This document shows, piece by piece, positions 52,174 through 60,887 of a stretch of 64,000 bases of DNA (positions are counted from its first letter, which is position 1; each line of letters opens with the position of its first letter). The notes beneath the pieces were generated by a model. It worked only from the letters and a program-made list of their open reading frames with translations, was not told where the DNA came from and did not search any database. The position numbers were made by a program, and so were the translations under genes. Source of the stretch: Streptomyces sp. CB02400 (lineage in GTDB: Bacteria > Actinomycetota > Actinomycetes > Streptomycetales > Streptomycetaceae); the NCBI RefSeq assembly GCF_001905725.1, contig NZ_LIWB01000019.1, forward strand, positions 106,004 to 170,003, given 5' to 3'.

Positions 52174-54291
52174 CTACCAGCCCTCCGGATCCCGCCCCGC
52201 CACCCCGAACACCGTCCCGTCGGGCGCGCCGGCGTAGACGTGGCCGCCCGCGAGTACGGGCTCGGGCAGTGCGGCGGGGACACGGTCGGACTCCGCGCCG
52301 AGCCGTGGCCGGGTCTGCCCGAGGAGCTCCCCCTCGCGGGCGTCGACGCCCAGCAGCCGCCCGTCGGGAGCGGTGACGTACACGTGCCGCCCGTCGGAGA
52401 CGGGCACCGAGCCCCGGCTCACGCCCGTCTCCAGCCGCCACCGCTGCTTCCCCGCCGCCATGTCGACGGCCACCAGCGAACCGCCCGCGCCCATGAGGTA
52501 CACGGTGTCCCCGTGCACGCCGGCCTCCGCCTGCGCGACCGGCACGGGCAGCGTCACCCGGCGGACGTCCCCGGTGCCGGGCGTGTAGCGGAGCACGGCC
52601 TTCGCGTCCCCGTACACGGCGCCGCCGGCGACGAGGTACACGGCCCCGTCCGCCGCCCCCACGGGCGTCAGGTCCCCTTCCAGCTCCGCGTCCCACCGCA
52701 CGTCACCCGTCGCCGGATCCACCGCGGTGACCCGGGTCCCGCTCCCGTCCCCGGACGGACTCACCGCGTACGCCGACGGCTCGCCCGACTCCCCGGCGAA
52801 CGAGGAGAAGTACGGCACGGCCTGCCCCGGAACCCGGCGGGACCACCTGGTCTCGCCCGAGGCGCCGTCCACGCCCGTGACCGTCCCGTCGGAGCGGGTG
52901 AGCAGGAGCGTGTCGCCGACCGCCCGCACTCCGTCGTACTCGGGCGGGTCCTCCCGCCACGCCGGCTCGCCCGTGGCGGGGTCGAGCGCCTCCAGGTCAC
53001 CGATCCGGTCGAGGGAAGGCTGGACGAGGCCGCCCGACACGACCGGCGGTTCGCTCCGGGCCGTCCCCGCGACGTCGTGCCGCCACAGGGTGCGGCCGTC
53101 GGCCGGGTCGAGGGCGAAGACCCGGCCGGGCAGCGCACACAGCAGCTTCTCCGCCCCGTACGAGCACTGGGGCATGCCGCCGCGCTCCGAGTCGGGCGTC
53201 GCCTCCCACACCCCGAAGCCGCCCGACGCGCTCTGCGCGGCGGTGGTCTTCCGCGCCGGTTCCGCGCCGCCGAACACCTGCACCGAGGCGAGCCCGCCGA
53301 GCACCGCGAGGCAGAGCACCCCCGCCACCAGAACCGTCCGCCTGCCGAGCCGCCGCGCGGGCCGCGCCTCAGGTGTGTCCGGAGGCTCCGGCGCGGCCTC
53401 CTCCGGTGCCTCCCGCGCTTCGGGCGTCCGCGGCGCCGGTACGAACACCTGCGTGTCGTACGCCGCCGCCACCGACCGCAGCTGCCGCATCAGCTCGTCC
53501 GGCGTGGGCCGGTCGTCGGGCTCCTTGGCGAGACACCGCAGCACCAGCGGCGCGAGCGACTCCGGTACACCGGTCAGGTCGGGCTCGTCGTGCACGACCT
53601 GGTAGGCGACGACGTACGGGCTGTCGGAGTCGAACGGACCGCGCCCCGTCGTCGCGTGCACCATGAGCGACCCGAGCGCGAACACGTCGGCCGCGGGTCC
53701 CACTTCCCGGGGCCGCCGGAACTGCTCGGGCGCCATGAACGGCGGCGTACCGATCAACTTCCCGGTCTCGGTGCGCAGTTCGCTGTCCTTTGGCCGGGAG
53801 ATGCCGAAGTCGATGACCTTCGGCCCGTCCTCGGCGAGCAGCACGTTGCTCGGTTTCAGGTCCCGGTGCACGACTCCGACCCGGTGGATGTCGCGCAGCG
53901 CCTCCGCGAGCCCGGCCATCAGCCGGCGCGACTGGTCCGGGTCCATGGGCCCGTTCCGCTTCACTTCCTCGGAGAGCGTCGGACCGGGGATGTACAGGGT
54001 GGCCATCCAGGGCCGCCCGCCCTCCGGATCGGCGTCGACGACCGGCGCGGTGAAAGCCCCGCTCACTCGCCGCGCCGCGGCCACCTCCTGCCGGAACCGC
54101 CCTCTGAACTCGGGGTCCATGGCGTACCGGGCGTGTACGACCTTCACCGCGACCCGCATCCCGGAGGTGCTCCGGGCCAGATGTACGACGCCCATGCCGC
54201 CCGAGCCCAGGCAGGACTCCAGACGGTAGTGACCGGCGTACTCCGGAAGTTCCGCTTCCGCGCCCGCTCCGGCGTTCCGCTGCGGCGCCAT
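52174..54291 (-). CDS. Membrane Ser/Thr protein kinase with PQQ-type beta-propeller sensor
   Basis: A 705-residue PknB-type kinase. The kinase domain (about 20-275) has GSGGMG, Lys50 in VAVKVV, HRDLKPSNV (Asp144), DFGIS (Asp161) and the APE-like MAPEQF. A Pro/Glu-rich linker leads to one membrane helix at about 320-340. Outside the cell, residues ~355-705 form PQQ-like propeller blades with repeats such as ALDPADGRTLWRHD, ALDPATGEPAWRED and AVDPATGDVRWDAEL. It likely senses an extracellular ligand and phosphorylates cytoplasmic targets. Confidence 0.94.
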   Translation of the reverse strand: MAPQRNAGAGAEAELPEYAGHYRLESCLGSGGMGVVHLARSTSGMRVAVKVVHARYAMDPEFRGRFRQEVAAARRVSGAFTAPVVDADPEGGRPWMATLYIPGPTLSEEVKRNGPMDPDQSRRLMAGLAEALRDIHRVGVVHRDLKPSNVLLAEDGPKVIDFGISRPKDSELRTETGKLIGTPPFMAPEQFRRPREVGPAADVFALGSLMVHATTGRGPFDSDSPYVVAYQVVHDEPDLTGVPESLAPLVLRCLAKEPDDRPTPDELMRQLRSVAAAYDTQVFVPAPRTPEAREAPEEAAPEPPDTPEARPARRLGRRTVLVAGVLCLAVLGGLASVQVFGGAEPARKTTAAQSASGGFGVWEATPDSERGGMPQCSYGAEKLLCALPGRVFALDPADGRTLWRHDVAGTARSEPPVVSGGLVQPSLDRIGDLEALDPATGEPAWREDPPEYDGVRAVGDTLLLTRSDGTVTGVDGASGETRWSRRVPGQAVPYFSSFAGESGEPSAYAVSPSGDGSGTRVTAVDPATGDVRWDAELEGDLTPVGAADGAVYLVAGGAVYGDAKAVLRYTPGTGDVRRVTLPVPVAQAEAGVHGDTVYLMGAGGSLVAVDMAAGKQRWRLETGVSRGSVPVSDGRHVYVTAPDGRLLGVDAREGELLGQTRPRLGAESDRVPAALPEPVLAGGHVYAGAPDGTVFGVAGRDPEGW

Positions 54292-54434
54292 GGAACCACC
54301 CCCGTGCTGTTCGTTCGCGCGCGCGACGCTCGGAGCCTAGTCGATGGTGCGTGTGGGACCGAGGCGGCCTGCCCGACTCCGTGTGCGAGTTGCGAACTGG
54401 TGTTTCATGGCTTGTTCCAGGGGTATCAACGTGG

Positions 54435-54453
54435 CCCCACGACTGTCGTGGGG
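54435..54453. promoter_or_regulatory. 19-bp perfect dyad before the SH3b gene
   Basis: CCCCACGAC-T-GTCGTGGGG lies 21 bases before the start codon and just before the GGGGAGG ribosome site. Symmetry with a one-base centre fits a protein operator better than a hairpin loop. The bound factor is unknown. Confidence 0.65.
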
Positions 54454-54474
54454 TGCAACGGGGGAGGTTTTCTC

Positions 54475-54807
54475 ATGTCTGTCGACCAGGCGCAGGACAT
54501 CGCGGGCGGGGACGAGAAGGCGACGGCGACGGCGGCGGTGGAGGCGATGGCGGCCCCGGCCGCGGCCTCCTACCCGGTCGCTCCGGGCTACCGGCTGAAC
54601 GTCCGCAGCGGCCCCGGCACCAACTACTCCATCGTCCGGGTCCTGTCCGAGGGCGCCGAGGTCCGGATCAACTGCCAGACACCGGGCATGTGGGTGTCGG
54701 GCCCGTACGGCACCTCGAACATCTGGGACAACATCGGCAGCGGCCAGTACGTCTCCGACGCGTACATCCGCACCGGCAGCGACGGGTACGTCGCCTCCCG
54801 CTGCTAG
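54475..54807 (+). CDS. Small SH3b-domain protein
   Basis: A 110-residue protein. Residues 1-33 are Ala/Glu-rich without a clear signal peptide; residues ~37-110 form a bacterial SH3 domain: GYRLNVRSGPGTNYSIVRVLSEGAEVRINCQ and WDNIGSGQYVSDAYI, with two Cys. SH3b domains usually bind peptidoglycan, so the missing export signal is odd; it may be exported another way or act inside. GGGGAGG 9 bases before ATG. A palindrome precedes the gene. Confidence 0.85.
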   Translation: MSVDQAQDIAGGDEKATATAAVEAMAAPAAASYPVAPGYRLNVRSGPGTNYSIVRVLSEGAEVRINCQTPGMWVSGPYGTSNIWDNIGSGQYVSDAYIRTGSDGYVASRC

Positions 54808-54856
54808 TGACGTCCCTCCTCCGGGCCGACGCCGGCGGAGGGGGCCCGGCACGGGT

Positions 54857-56338
54857 TCACCGGTCGACGTCCTCGGCCGCGGTCCTGGGGAGCGCGAGCA
54901 TCACCAGGGCCGCCACGACGTAGAGCACCGCGGAGACGACGAGGACGAGGCCGAACGCGCGACCGTAGTCGGCCGGTCCCGGTGCACCGGTCGCCGATCC
55001 GGTGACGGCGCCGAAGAAGACCGTGCCGAGAGCGGCGATGCCGACGGCGGCGCCGACCTGGTTGACGGTGGAGAGCACCCCGCCCGCGGCGCCCGCGTTG
55101 CGGGCGGGGACGCCGGCGAGGACGACGTTGACGAGGACGGGCGCGGCAAGACCGAGCCCGAGGCCGCCGATGAAGAGGGCGAGGGCGAGCTGCCAGTACC
55201 CGGGATCGTCGCTCTCCCCGACCACCACCCGGAGGACGAGCTGGGACGCGGCGACGGCGAGTGAGCCGGTGATCAGCAGGGCCCTCCCGGCCCTGGTGGC
55301 GAGAGCGACTCCGAGCCCCGAGGTGATGATCGAGCCGAACGCGTACGGCAGGATCACCAGGCCGGTCTCCCACGCGCTGCGGCCGGTGCCGGCCTGGAGG
55401 TAGACCGACAGCGTGAGGAAGAACGCCCCGAGGCCGCCGAAGAAGAGCACGGACGCACCCAGGCCGGCCGCGAAGGCGCGGACGCGGAGCAGAGCCGGAT
55501 CGAAGACGGGTTCGCCCCCGCGTCCGGCCAGCCGGCGCTCGTGGGCGAGGAAGAGCGCCAGCACGACGACGCCGGCGGCGAGAAGGGCGTGACTGCCCGC
55601 GGTCCATCCCCAGGTCTCGGTCTGGATGACCGGCAACAGCAGGAGCAGGATGCCCGAGGCCGCGAGCAGCGCGCCCCGGAGGTCGAGCCGCGCGGTCGAG
55701 GCCGAACGGGACTCCGGCAGGACCTTCGCGCCGATGACGAGCGCCAGGACCGAGACGGGCACGTTGATCCAGAAGATCGTGCGCCATCCCAGTCCGAACA
55801 GGTCGGCATCGATGAGCAGCCCGCCCAGCAGCGGTCCCGCGACCGAGGCGAGACCCTGGACGGCCCCGTAGGCGCCGAACGCCTTGGCGCGCTCGCCGGG
55901 GGCGAACGAGGCCCGGATGATCCCGAACACCTGCGGGACCATGATCCCCGCGGTCAGTCCCTGCACGGCACGCATGCCGATGAGCACTCCCGGACCGGTG
56001 GCCAGCGCGCAGAGTGCGGAGGTGAGCACGAACCCGCCCAGCCCGGTCATGAACAGGCGCTTGCGGCCGTACTGGTCACCGAGCCGTCCGCCGGTGATCA
56101 GGCCCGCGCCCAGCGCCAGGACGTAGGCGGCGATCATCCACTGGATCTGTGCGTCGCCGGCCCCCAGGTCCCGGGCGATCGCCGGGGCCGCGACGGTGAC
56201 GACCGTCGCGTCGAGGAGGTCCAGGAAGGAACCGAAGAGCACCACCAGGAGCGCGGCGCCCGCACTCGTGCCGGAGACGAGCGGTGAGGAGACGGCGGGT
56301 GGGCGCGTCCCCTCTTGACGGATGTGTGAAGCGGTCAT
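54857..56338 (-). CDS. DHA2-family MFS transporter
   Basis: A 493-residue efflux-type protein with about 14 hydrophobic helices: LDLLDATVVTVAAPAIARDLG (motif D1 region), GGRLGDQYGRKRLF (motif A) and RAVQGLTAGIMVPQ (motif B). Likely exports a drug or metabolite. It is divergent from a WYL-domain regulator with 62 bp between the starts, so the regulator probably controls it. ATG at 56338 is used. Confidence 0.94.
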   Translation of the reverse strand: MTASHIRQEGTRPPAVSSPLVSGTSAGAALLVVLFGSFLDLLDATVVTVAAPAIARDLGAGDAQIQWMIAAYVLALGAGLITGGRLGDQYGRKRLFMTGLGGFVLTSALCALATGPGVLIGMRAVQGLTAGIMVPQVFGIIRASFAPGERAKAFGAYGAVQGLASVAGPLLGGLLIDADLFGLGWRTIFWINVPVSVLALVIGAKVLPESRSASTARLDLRGALLAASGILLLLLPVIQTETWGWTAGSHALLAAGVVVLALFLAHERRLAGRGGEPVFDPALLRVRAFAAGLGASVLFFGGLGAFFLTLSVYLQAGTGRSAWETGLVILPYAFGSIITSGLGVALATRAGRALLITGSLAVAASQLVLRVVVGESDDPGYWQLALALFIGGLGLGLAAPVLVNVVLAGVPARNAGAAGGVLSTVNQVGAAVGIAALGTVFFGAVTGSATGAPGPADYGRAFGLVLVVSAVLYVVAALVMLALPRTAAEDVDR

Positions 56339-56400
56339 GGCGGACACGCTGACAGCTATAGTTGCCACCGAGTGACCGCAATGGCGGAGGGAAACGAGCG

Positions 56401-57372
56401 ATGGCTGCCACCTCCGCGCGGACGCTGAAGCTGCTGTCGGTCTTCGGGACCGGCGCGACCCTGACCGCCGAGCAGCTCGCCACCCGACTCGGGGCGTCCG
56501 TGCGGACCGTACGACGCGACATCGACACGCTCAGGGAACTCGGGTACGAGATCGAGGCCGTGCGCGGGGTGGGCGGAGGCTACCGGCTCGGCCGCGCCAC
56601 CCGGTTGCCGCCGGTCGTCTTCGACGAGGACCAGGCCGTCGCGGTGGCCGTCGCGCTCCAGACCGTCCCCACCCTCCTGTCCGGCATCCGCGAGAACTCG
56701 GCCCGCGCCCTCACCACGCTGCGGCAGGCGATGCCCGCCCGCAGCCGTATCCACGCCGAGGCGTTCACCGTCTCCGCGGCGCGCAACTACTGGGAGTTCC
56801 CCGCAGCACCCATCGACGCCGAGGCCATCGGCGTCATCGGCGGAGCGATCCACCGACGGCACGTCCTTCGCGTGGACCACACCGGCGAGGACGGACCGAC
56901 GACGCTCACGCTCGAACCGCACCACCTCGTCGTATGGGCGGCACGGTGGTACCTCGTCGCGTACGAACCGGACACGGACCGCTGGCGCGCGATGCGCGTC
57001 GACCGCCTCGCACCGCGCATGCCCACGGGGAGGACCTTCGACCGCCGCGACGTCCCGCACGGCGATCCGGCCGCCTTCGTCATGAGCACCCACGACCGCG
57101 GCGACACCCCGGCGGAATGGCCCTGCCGCGGCTCCGCGCTCCTCGCACTGCCCGCACCCGTCGTCGCCCGGTTCGCCCCCGGCGGGTCGACGGTCGAGCA
57201 CATCACCGACTCCAGTTGCCGCCTCACACTCGGCGCGTGGTCCTGGGCCGGCCTGGCGGGACTGCTCCTCACGTTCGACGCCGGCATCACGGACATCGAG
57301 CCGGCCGAACTCAGGCAGGCGCTGCGCACGTTGCGCACCCGCATCGACGAAGGACTCGGGCACGCCATGTGA
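56401..57372 (+). CDS. YafY-type HTH/WYL-domain regulator
   Basis: A 323-residue regulator. N-terminal HTH_11: RTLKLLSVFGTGATLTAEQLATRLGASVRTVRRDIDTLRELGYEIEAV. The middle WYL domain has LEPHHLVVWAARWYLVAYEPD with Arg contacts (RWRAMRVDRL). The C-terminal WCX-type extension ends the protein. These proteins may bind nucleic acids or small ligands. GGAGGGAAACGAGCG precedes the ATG. TATAGT at 56357 is a good -10 for this gene, overlapping the divergent promoter. Confidence 0.92.
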   Translation: MAATSARTLKLLSVFGTGATLTAEQLATRLGASVRTVRRDIDTLRELGYEIEAVRGVGGGYRLGRATRLPPVVFDEDQAVAVAVALQTVPTLLSGIRENSARALTTLRQAMPARSRIHAEAFTVSAARNYWEFPAAPIDAEAIGVIGGAIHRRHVLRVDHTGEDGPTTLTLEPHHLVVWAARWYLVAYEPDTDRWRAMRVDRLAPRMPTGRTFDRRDVPHGDPAAFVMSTHDRGDTPAEWPCRGSALLALPAPVVARFAPGGSTVEHITDSSCRLTLGAWSWAGLAGLLLTFDAGITDIEPAELRQALRTLRTRIDEGLGHAM

Positions 57373-57645
57373 GTTCGCTGTCCCGTTTCCGGGCCGCCGC
57401 CAGCTGCCCGTTCCGGTGAACCCCCCGGATCCGCCGATGGCGAGAGCCCCATGGCCGAGGTGGCCGCCTGCTCCGGTGAACGTTCGCCGGGTACGCCGCC
57501 ACGCCGTCGAAGAGATCCACTGAGCTGTCGCCGTACGACCGTGCCCTGGGGGCTTCGCCCGGAGCCGCAGGACACGCGGGCGTGCCGGGGGCCCGGCAGG
57601 GGAGGGGGACCCACGCGCACGCTGGAGAGGAGTCACAATCGACTG

Positions 57646-58149
57646 GTGAACGCAGCAGAGAACGACCCGAACGGCACCCCGGCCACCCCCACCGGCCCCC
57701 AGCCCGAGCCCATCCGCTTCTTCGGCACCACGTGGGTCGACCACTCCGGCGGCTACACGGGCCGCCGCGTCGGCGTCGCGGTGGGTTCCCTCGCCGCCGC
57801 GGCAGCCGCCTGCTTCGTCCTGCGCATCGCCTACGACGGGCTCCGGATCGCCGACGTCGGCAGCTTCGTCTCGCTGCTCATGGTCGTGATGTTCGCGATC
57901 TGCAGCTCGCTCGCCTTCCGTCACACCTGGTCCGCCTTCACCACCCGCCCCGACCCCGACCGCCAGACCTCCCTGCGCGGCCTGCTGGCCATCGGCTTCG
58001 TCGGCTCGCTCCTCGCCTACTTCTTCCGCACCTTCACCGAGGCCCCGGGCGAGAAGCTCCACCGCGCGGAGTACGACAAGGCCCGAGCGGACCACGAGAA
58101 GCGCACCACCCGCCGCTCGGGCAACCCGTCGAAGAAGCGCCGCCGCTAG
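57646..58149 (+). CDS. Three-helix membrane protein of unknown function
   Basis: A 167-residue protein. After a Pro/Thr-rich start comes FFGTTWVDHSGGYTGRRVGVAVG, then three hydrophobic segments (about residues 42-60, 70-90 and 108-124), and a very basic Lys/Arg tail (AEYDKARADHEKRTTRRSGN). Not recognised. GTG at 57646 is used, with GGAGAGGAG about 12-18 bases upstream. The 273 bp before it hold no gene; a TCCGGTGAAC word occurs twice there. Confidence 0.78.
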   Translation: MNAAENDPNGTPATPTGPQPEPIRFFGTTWVDHSGGYTGRRVGVAVGSLAAAAAACFVLRIAYDGLRIADVGSFVSLLMVVMFAICSSLAFRHTWSAFTTRPDPDRQTSLRGLLAIGFVGSLLAYFFRTFTEAPGEKLHRAEYDKARADHEKRTTRRSGNPSKKRRR

Positions 58150-58298
58150 GGGCCGCCCGACGACCCGGTCGTACGGCGAACCCGGTGACTCACCGGGCAG
58201 CCCCCGGCCCGCCCCGACAACCGCCGTCGGGAAAGGCCCGGCGACCACCCGTACTCCCCGAAAACCACCTGCACGCCGCACCCGGCCACCATGGCCGT

Positions 58299-59081
58299 AT
58301 GACGACACCCAGGGTCGACCGCCTCACCCGAGCCCACTCCTTCAACGCGGCCGCCGCCCAGTACGCCGCCAACCGCCCCTCCTACCCGCCCGCCCTCTTC
58401 GACGCGGTCGAGGAGCTGACCGGCCGCCCCCTCGCCGGCTCCCGGGTCGTGGACGTCGGCGCCGGTACGGGCATGGCGACCGCCTCTCTGCACACGCGCG
58501 GCGCCGACGTGATCGCCGTCGAGCCCGGTGACGGCATGGCGGCCGAGTTCCGCCGCACCCTCCCCGACGTGCCGGTCGTCCGGGGCAGTGGCAACGCCCT
58601 CCCCCTCGCCGGCCACTGCGCCGACCTCCTCACCTACGCCCAGGCCTGGCACTGGACCGACCCGGCCCGCGCCGTCCCGGAGGCGGTACGGGTCCTGCGG
58701 CCGGGCGGGGCACTCGCCCTGTGGTGGAACACCGACGCGCTCGACGTGCCCTGGATCGCCGAGGAAGCCGAACGCACCGCGCGCCACTTCGGCGTGAACC
58801 TCGCCGCCGAGCGGCGCAACACCAACGCCCGAGCCGCCGACCCCGCCGGCCTCCTGCACTTCACCCGCAGGGAGATCCGCTGGAGCCGCCGCGTCCCGAT
58901 CGACACCCACCTGGCCAACCTCGCCAGCCACTCGGTCCTCCTCGTCGACGGCGACCGCGCCGCCACCTTCCTCGCCGAGGAGCGCGAACACCTCACCGCC
59001 GCCTTCCCGGACGGCACCGTCGAGGAGACCTACGACGTCGTCCTCCTCCTCGCCACCACACCCCCGACCCCGACGGCTTGA
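58299..59081 (+). CDS. Class I SAM-dependent methyltransferase
   Basis: A 260-residue small-molecule methyltransferase. Motifs are VVDVGAGTGMATASL (SAM-binding), IAVEPGDGM (acidic ribose contact), GSGNALPLAGHCADLLTYAQAWHW and VLRPGGALALWW. The RAHSFNAAAAQYAANRPSYP start is typical of the group near ubiquinone/menaquinone-type methyltransferases, but the substrate is unknown. The ABC exporter genes follow after 33 bp; a functional link is possible. Confidence 0.9.
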   Translation: MTTPRVDRLTRAHSFNAAAAQYAANRPSYPPALFDAVEELTGRPLAGSRVVDVGAGTGMATASLHTRGADVIAVEPGDGMAAEFRRTLPDVPVVRGSGNALPLAGHCADLLTYAQAWHWTDPARAVPEAVRVLRPGGALALWWNTDALDVPWIAEEAERTARHFGVNLAAERRNTNARAADPAGLLHFTRREIRWSRRVPIDTHLANLASHSVLLVDGDRAATFLAEEREHLTAAFPDGTVEETYDVVLLLATTPPTPTA

Positions 59082-59095
59082 CGCCTCCCCGGACC

Positions 59096-59134
59096 CGGGA
59101 GGAGTATTCACCACATGATGAATTACTCCTCCCG
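59096..59134. promoter_or_regulatory. Large inverted repeat enclosing the ABC exporter start codon
   Basis: Arms CGGGAGGAGTA/TTCA (59096-59110) and TGAA/TTACTCCTCCCG (59119-59134) match over 15 bases with one extra A; the 8-base loop contains the ATG. TTGACG at 59078 may be a -35. The repeat covers both the ribosome site and a TATTCA hexamer, so it can act as an operator or as an mRNA hairpin. Confidence 0.8.
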
Positions 59135-59906
59135 CCCACCGGAGGAACCAGCTGTTCACGCCCAGGACCTCACCGTCGTCAGAGGCCCCCGCACCGTCCT
59201 GCGCGGCCTCGACTTCACCGTCCCGCGTGGTCAGATCACCGGCCTCCTCGGCCCCTCCGGCTGCGGCAAGTCGACCCTGATGCGGGCCGTCGTCGGCACC
59301 CAGGCCAAGGTCACCGGCACCCTGGACGTCCTCGGCAGCCCCGCCGGCCACCCCACCCTGCGCACCCGCATCGGCTACGTCACCCAGGCCCCGTCCGTCT
59401 ACGACGACCTGACCGTCCGCCAGAACCTCGACTACTTCGCCGCGATCCTCGACCCCGGCCGGGCGGCCGCCGACCGCCGCCACGAGAACGTCACCCGCGC
59501 GATCGCCGACGTCGACCTCACCACCCACGCCGACGCCCTCGCCGGCAACCTCTCCGGCGGCCAGCGCAGCCGCGTCTCCCTCGCCGTGGCCCTCCTCGGC
59601 GCCCCCGAACTCCTGGTCCTCGACGAACCCACCGTCGGCCTCGACCCCGTCCTCCGCCGCGACCTGTGGCAGCTCTTCCACACCCTCGCCACCGAACGCG
59701 GCGCCACCCTCCTGATCTCCTCCCACGTCATGGACGAGGCCGAACGCTGCCACCGCCTCCTGCTCATGCGCGCGGGCGGGATCCTCGCCGACGACACCCC
59801 CGACGCCCTGCGCACCCGCACCGGCTCCGACACCGTCGAGGCGGCCTTCCTCCACCTGGTCGACGAGGCGATCGCGGCAGGCCGTACCAAGGAGACGACC
59901 CGATGA
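59115..59906 (+). CDS. ABC transporter ATP-binding protein (drug-exporter type)
   Basis: A 263-residue ATPase. Walker A GPSGCGKST (residues ~46-54), Q-loop YVTQAPSVYDDLTVRQNL, signature LSGGQRSRVSLAVAL, Walker B LLVLDEPTVGLDP and switch His in LISSHVMDEA. With the permease it forms a DrrAB-like exporter. ATG at 59115 or 59118 may be used; GGAGGAG is 8-10 bases upstream but inside a hairpin-forming repeat. The ATGA overlap with the permease shows coupling. Confidence 0.95.
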   Translation: MMNYSSRPPEEPAVHAQDLTVVRGPRTVLRGLDFTVPRGQITGLLGPSGCGKSTLMRAVVGTQAKVTGTLDVLGSPAGHPTLRTRIGYVTQAPSVYDDLTVRQNLDYFAAILDPGRAAADRRHENVTRAIADVDLTTHADALAGNLSGGQRSRVSLAVALLGAPELLVLDEPTVGLDPVLRRDLWQLFHTLATERGATLLISSHVMDEAERCHRLLLMRAGGILADDTPDALRTRTGSDTVEAAFLHLVDEAIAAGRTKETTR

Positions 59907-60673
59907 GCACGACCACCCCCGCCCCGGCACGCGCCCTCAACGCCTCCCGCACCACCGCCACCGCCGCCCGGGTCCTGCGCCAGCTCCGCCACGACCCGCG
60001 CACCATCGCGCTGATGGTCCTCATCCCCTGCGTGATGCTGTTCCTGCTCCGCTACGTCTTCGACGGCAGCGCGCGCACCTTCGACAACATCGGCGCGTCA
60101 CTCCTCGGGATCTTCCCGCTGATCACGATGTTCCTGGTCACCTCGATCGCCACCCTGCGCGAACGCACCTCCGGCACCCTCGAACGCCTCCTCGCCATGC
60201 CCCTGGGCAAGGGCGACCTGATCGCCGGCTACGCCCTCGCCTTCGGTACCCTCGCGATCGTCCAGTCCGCCCTCGCCACGGGCCTCGCCGTCTGGTTCCT
60301 CGGCCTCGACGTCACCGGCAGCCCCTGGCTGCTCCTGCTGATCGCCCTGCTCGACGCACTCCTCGGCACGGCCCTCGGCCTCTTCGTCTCGGCCTTCGCG
60401 GCCTCCGAGTTCCAGGCGGTCCAGTTCATGCCGGCGGTGATCTTCCCCCAGCTCCTCCTCTGCGGCCTCTTCACCCCACGCGAGAACATGCACCCGGCCC
60501 TGGAGGCCATCTCCGACGTCCTCCCCATGTCCTACGCGGTCGACGGCATGAACGAGGTCCTGAAGCACACCGACATGACCGCGGCCTTCATCCGCGACAC
60601 GGCGATCGTCGCGGGCTGCGCCCTGCTGGTCCTGACCCTGGGCGCGGCCACCCTGAGGCGCAGGACGCAGTAG
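59903..60673 (+). CDS. ABC-2 type transporter permease
   Basis: A 256-residue membrane protein with six hydrophobic helices (from about 35 on). ABC-2 features: LRQLRHDPRTIALMVLIPCVMLFLL, IATLRERTSGTLERLLAMP (cytoplasmic coupling segment), and PQLLLCGLFTPRENMHPALEAISDVLPMSYAVDGM. It pairs with the ATPase upstream to export a drug or lipid-like compound. A dispersed hairpin repeat follows 20 bp after the stop and may terminate the operon. Confidence 0.94.
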   Translation: MSTTTPAPARALNASRTTATAARVLRQLRHDPRTIALMVLIPCVMLFLLRYVFDGSARTFDNIGASLLGIFPLITMFLVTSIATLRERTSGTLERLLAMPLGKGDLIAGYALAFGTLAIVQSALATGLAVWFLGLDVTGSPWLLLLIALLDALLGTALGLFVSAFAASEFQAVQFMPAVIFPQLLLCGLFTPRENMHPALEAISDVLPMSYAVDGMNEVLKHTDMTAAFIRDTAIVAGCALLVLTLGAATLRRRTQ

Positions 60674-60692
60674 CAGCCTGCTGCCCCCACCC

Positions 60693-60772
60693 GCGGGCAG
60701 CCGTGCCGCTGGGGCGGCACGGGTGGGCGCGGACGGCATCCATAAGCGGGGCAAGCGACACCCACCCCCGCC
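60693..60772. repeat. Dispersed hairpin repeat, copy C (inverted, extended)
   Basis: The 38-bp core at 60693-60730 is the reverse complement of copies A and B with one difference. The following ~40 bp correspond to the flank of copy B. It sits directly after the ABC permease. Confidence 0.9.
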
Positions 60773-60887
60773 CCACCCGCCCTCGCCCCCGGACCGACAT
60801 CCCGCCCACTGGACGCCCCACCCCCACCCGCACCCGGAATGCGAGGATGCCCACAGGACGACGCACCCCCGGAGGGCACCCCCAGCC

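Noticed and set aside
54313..54326. Third ClgR-like box
   Set aside because: GTTCGC is followed by GCG after four bases, not five; it lies in a simple CG run and is probably chance.
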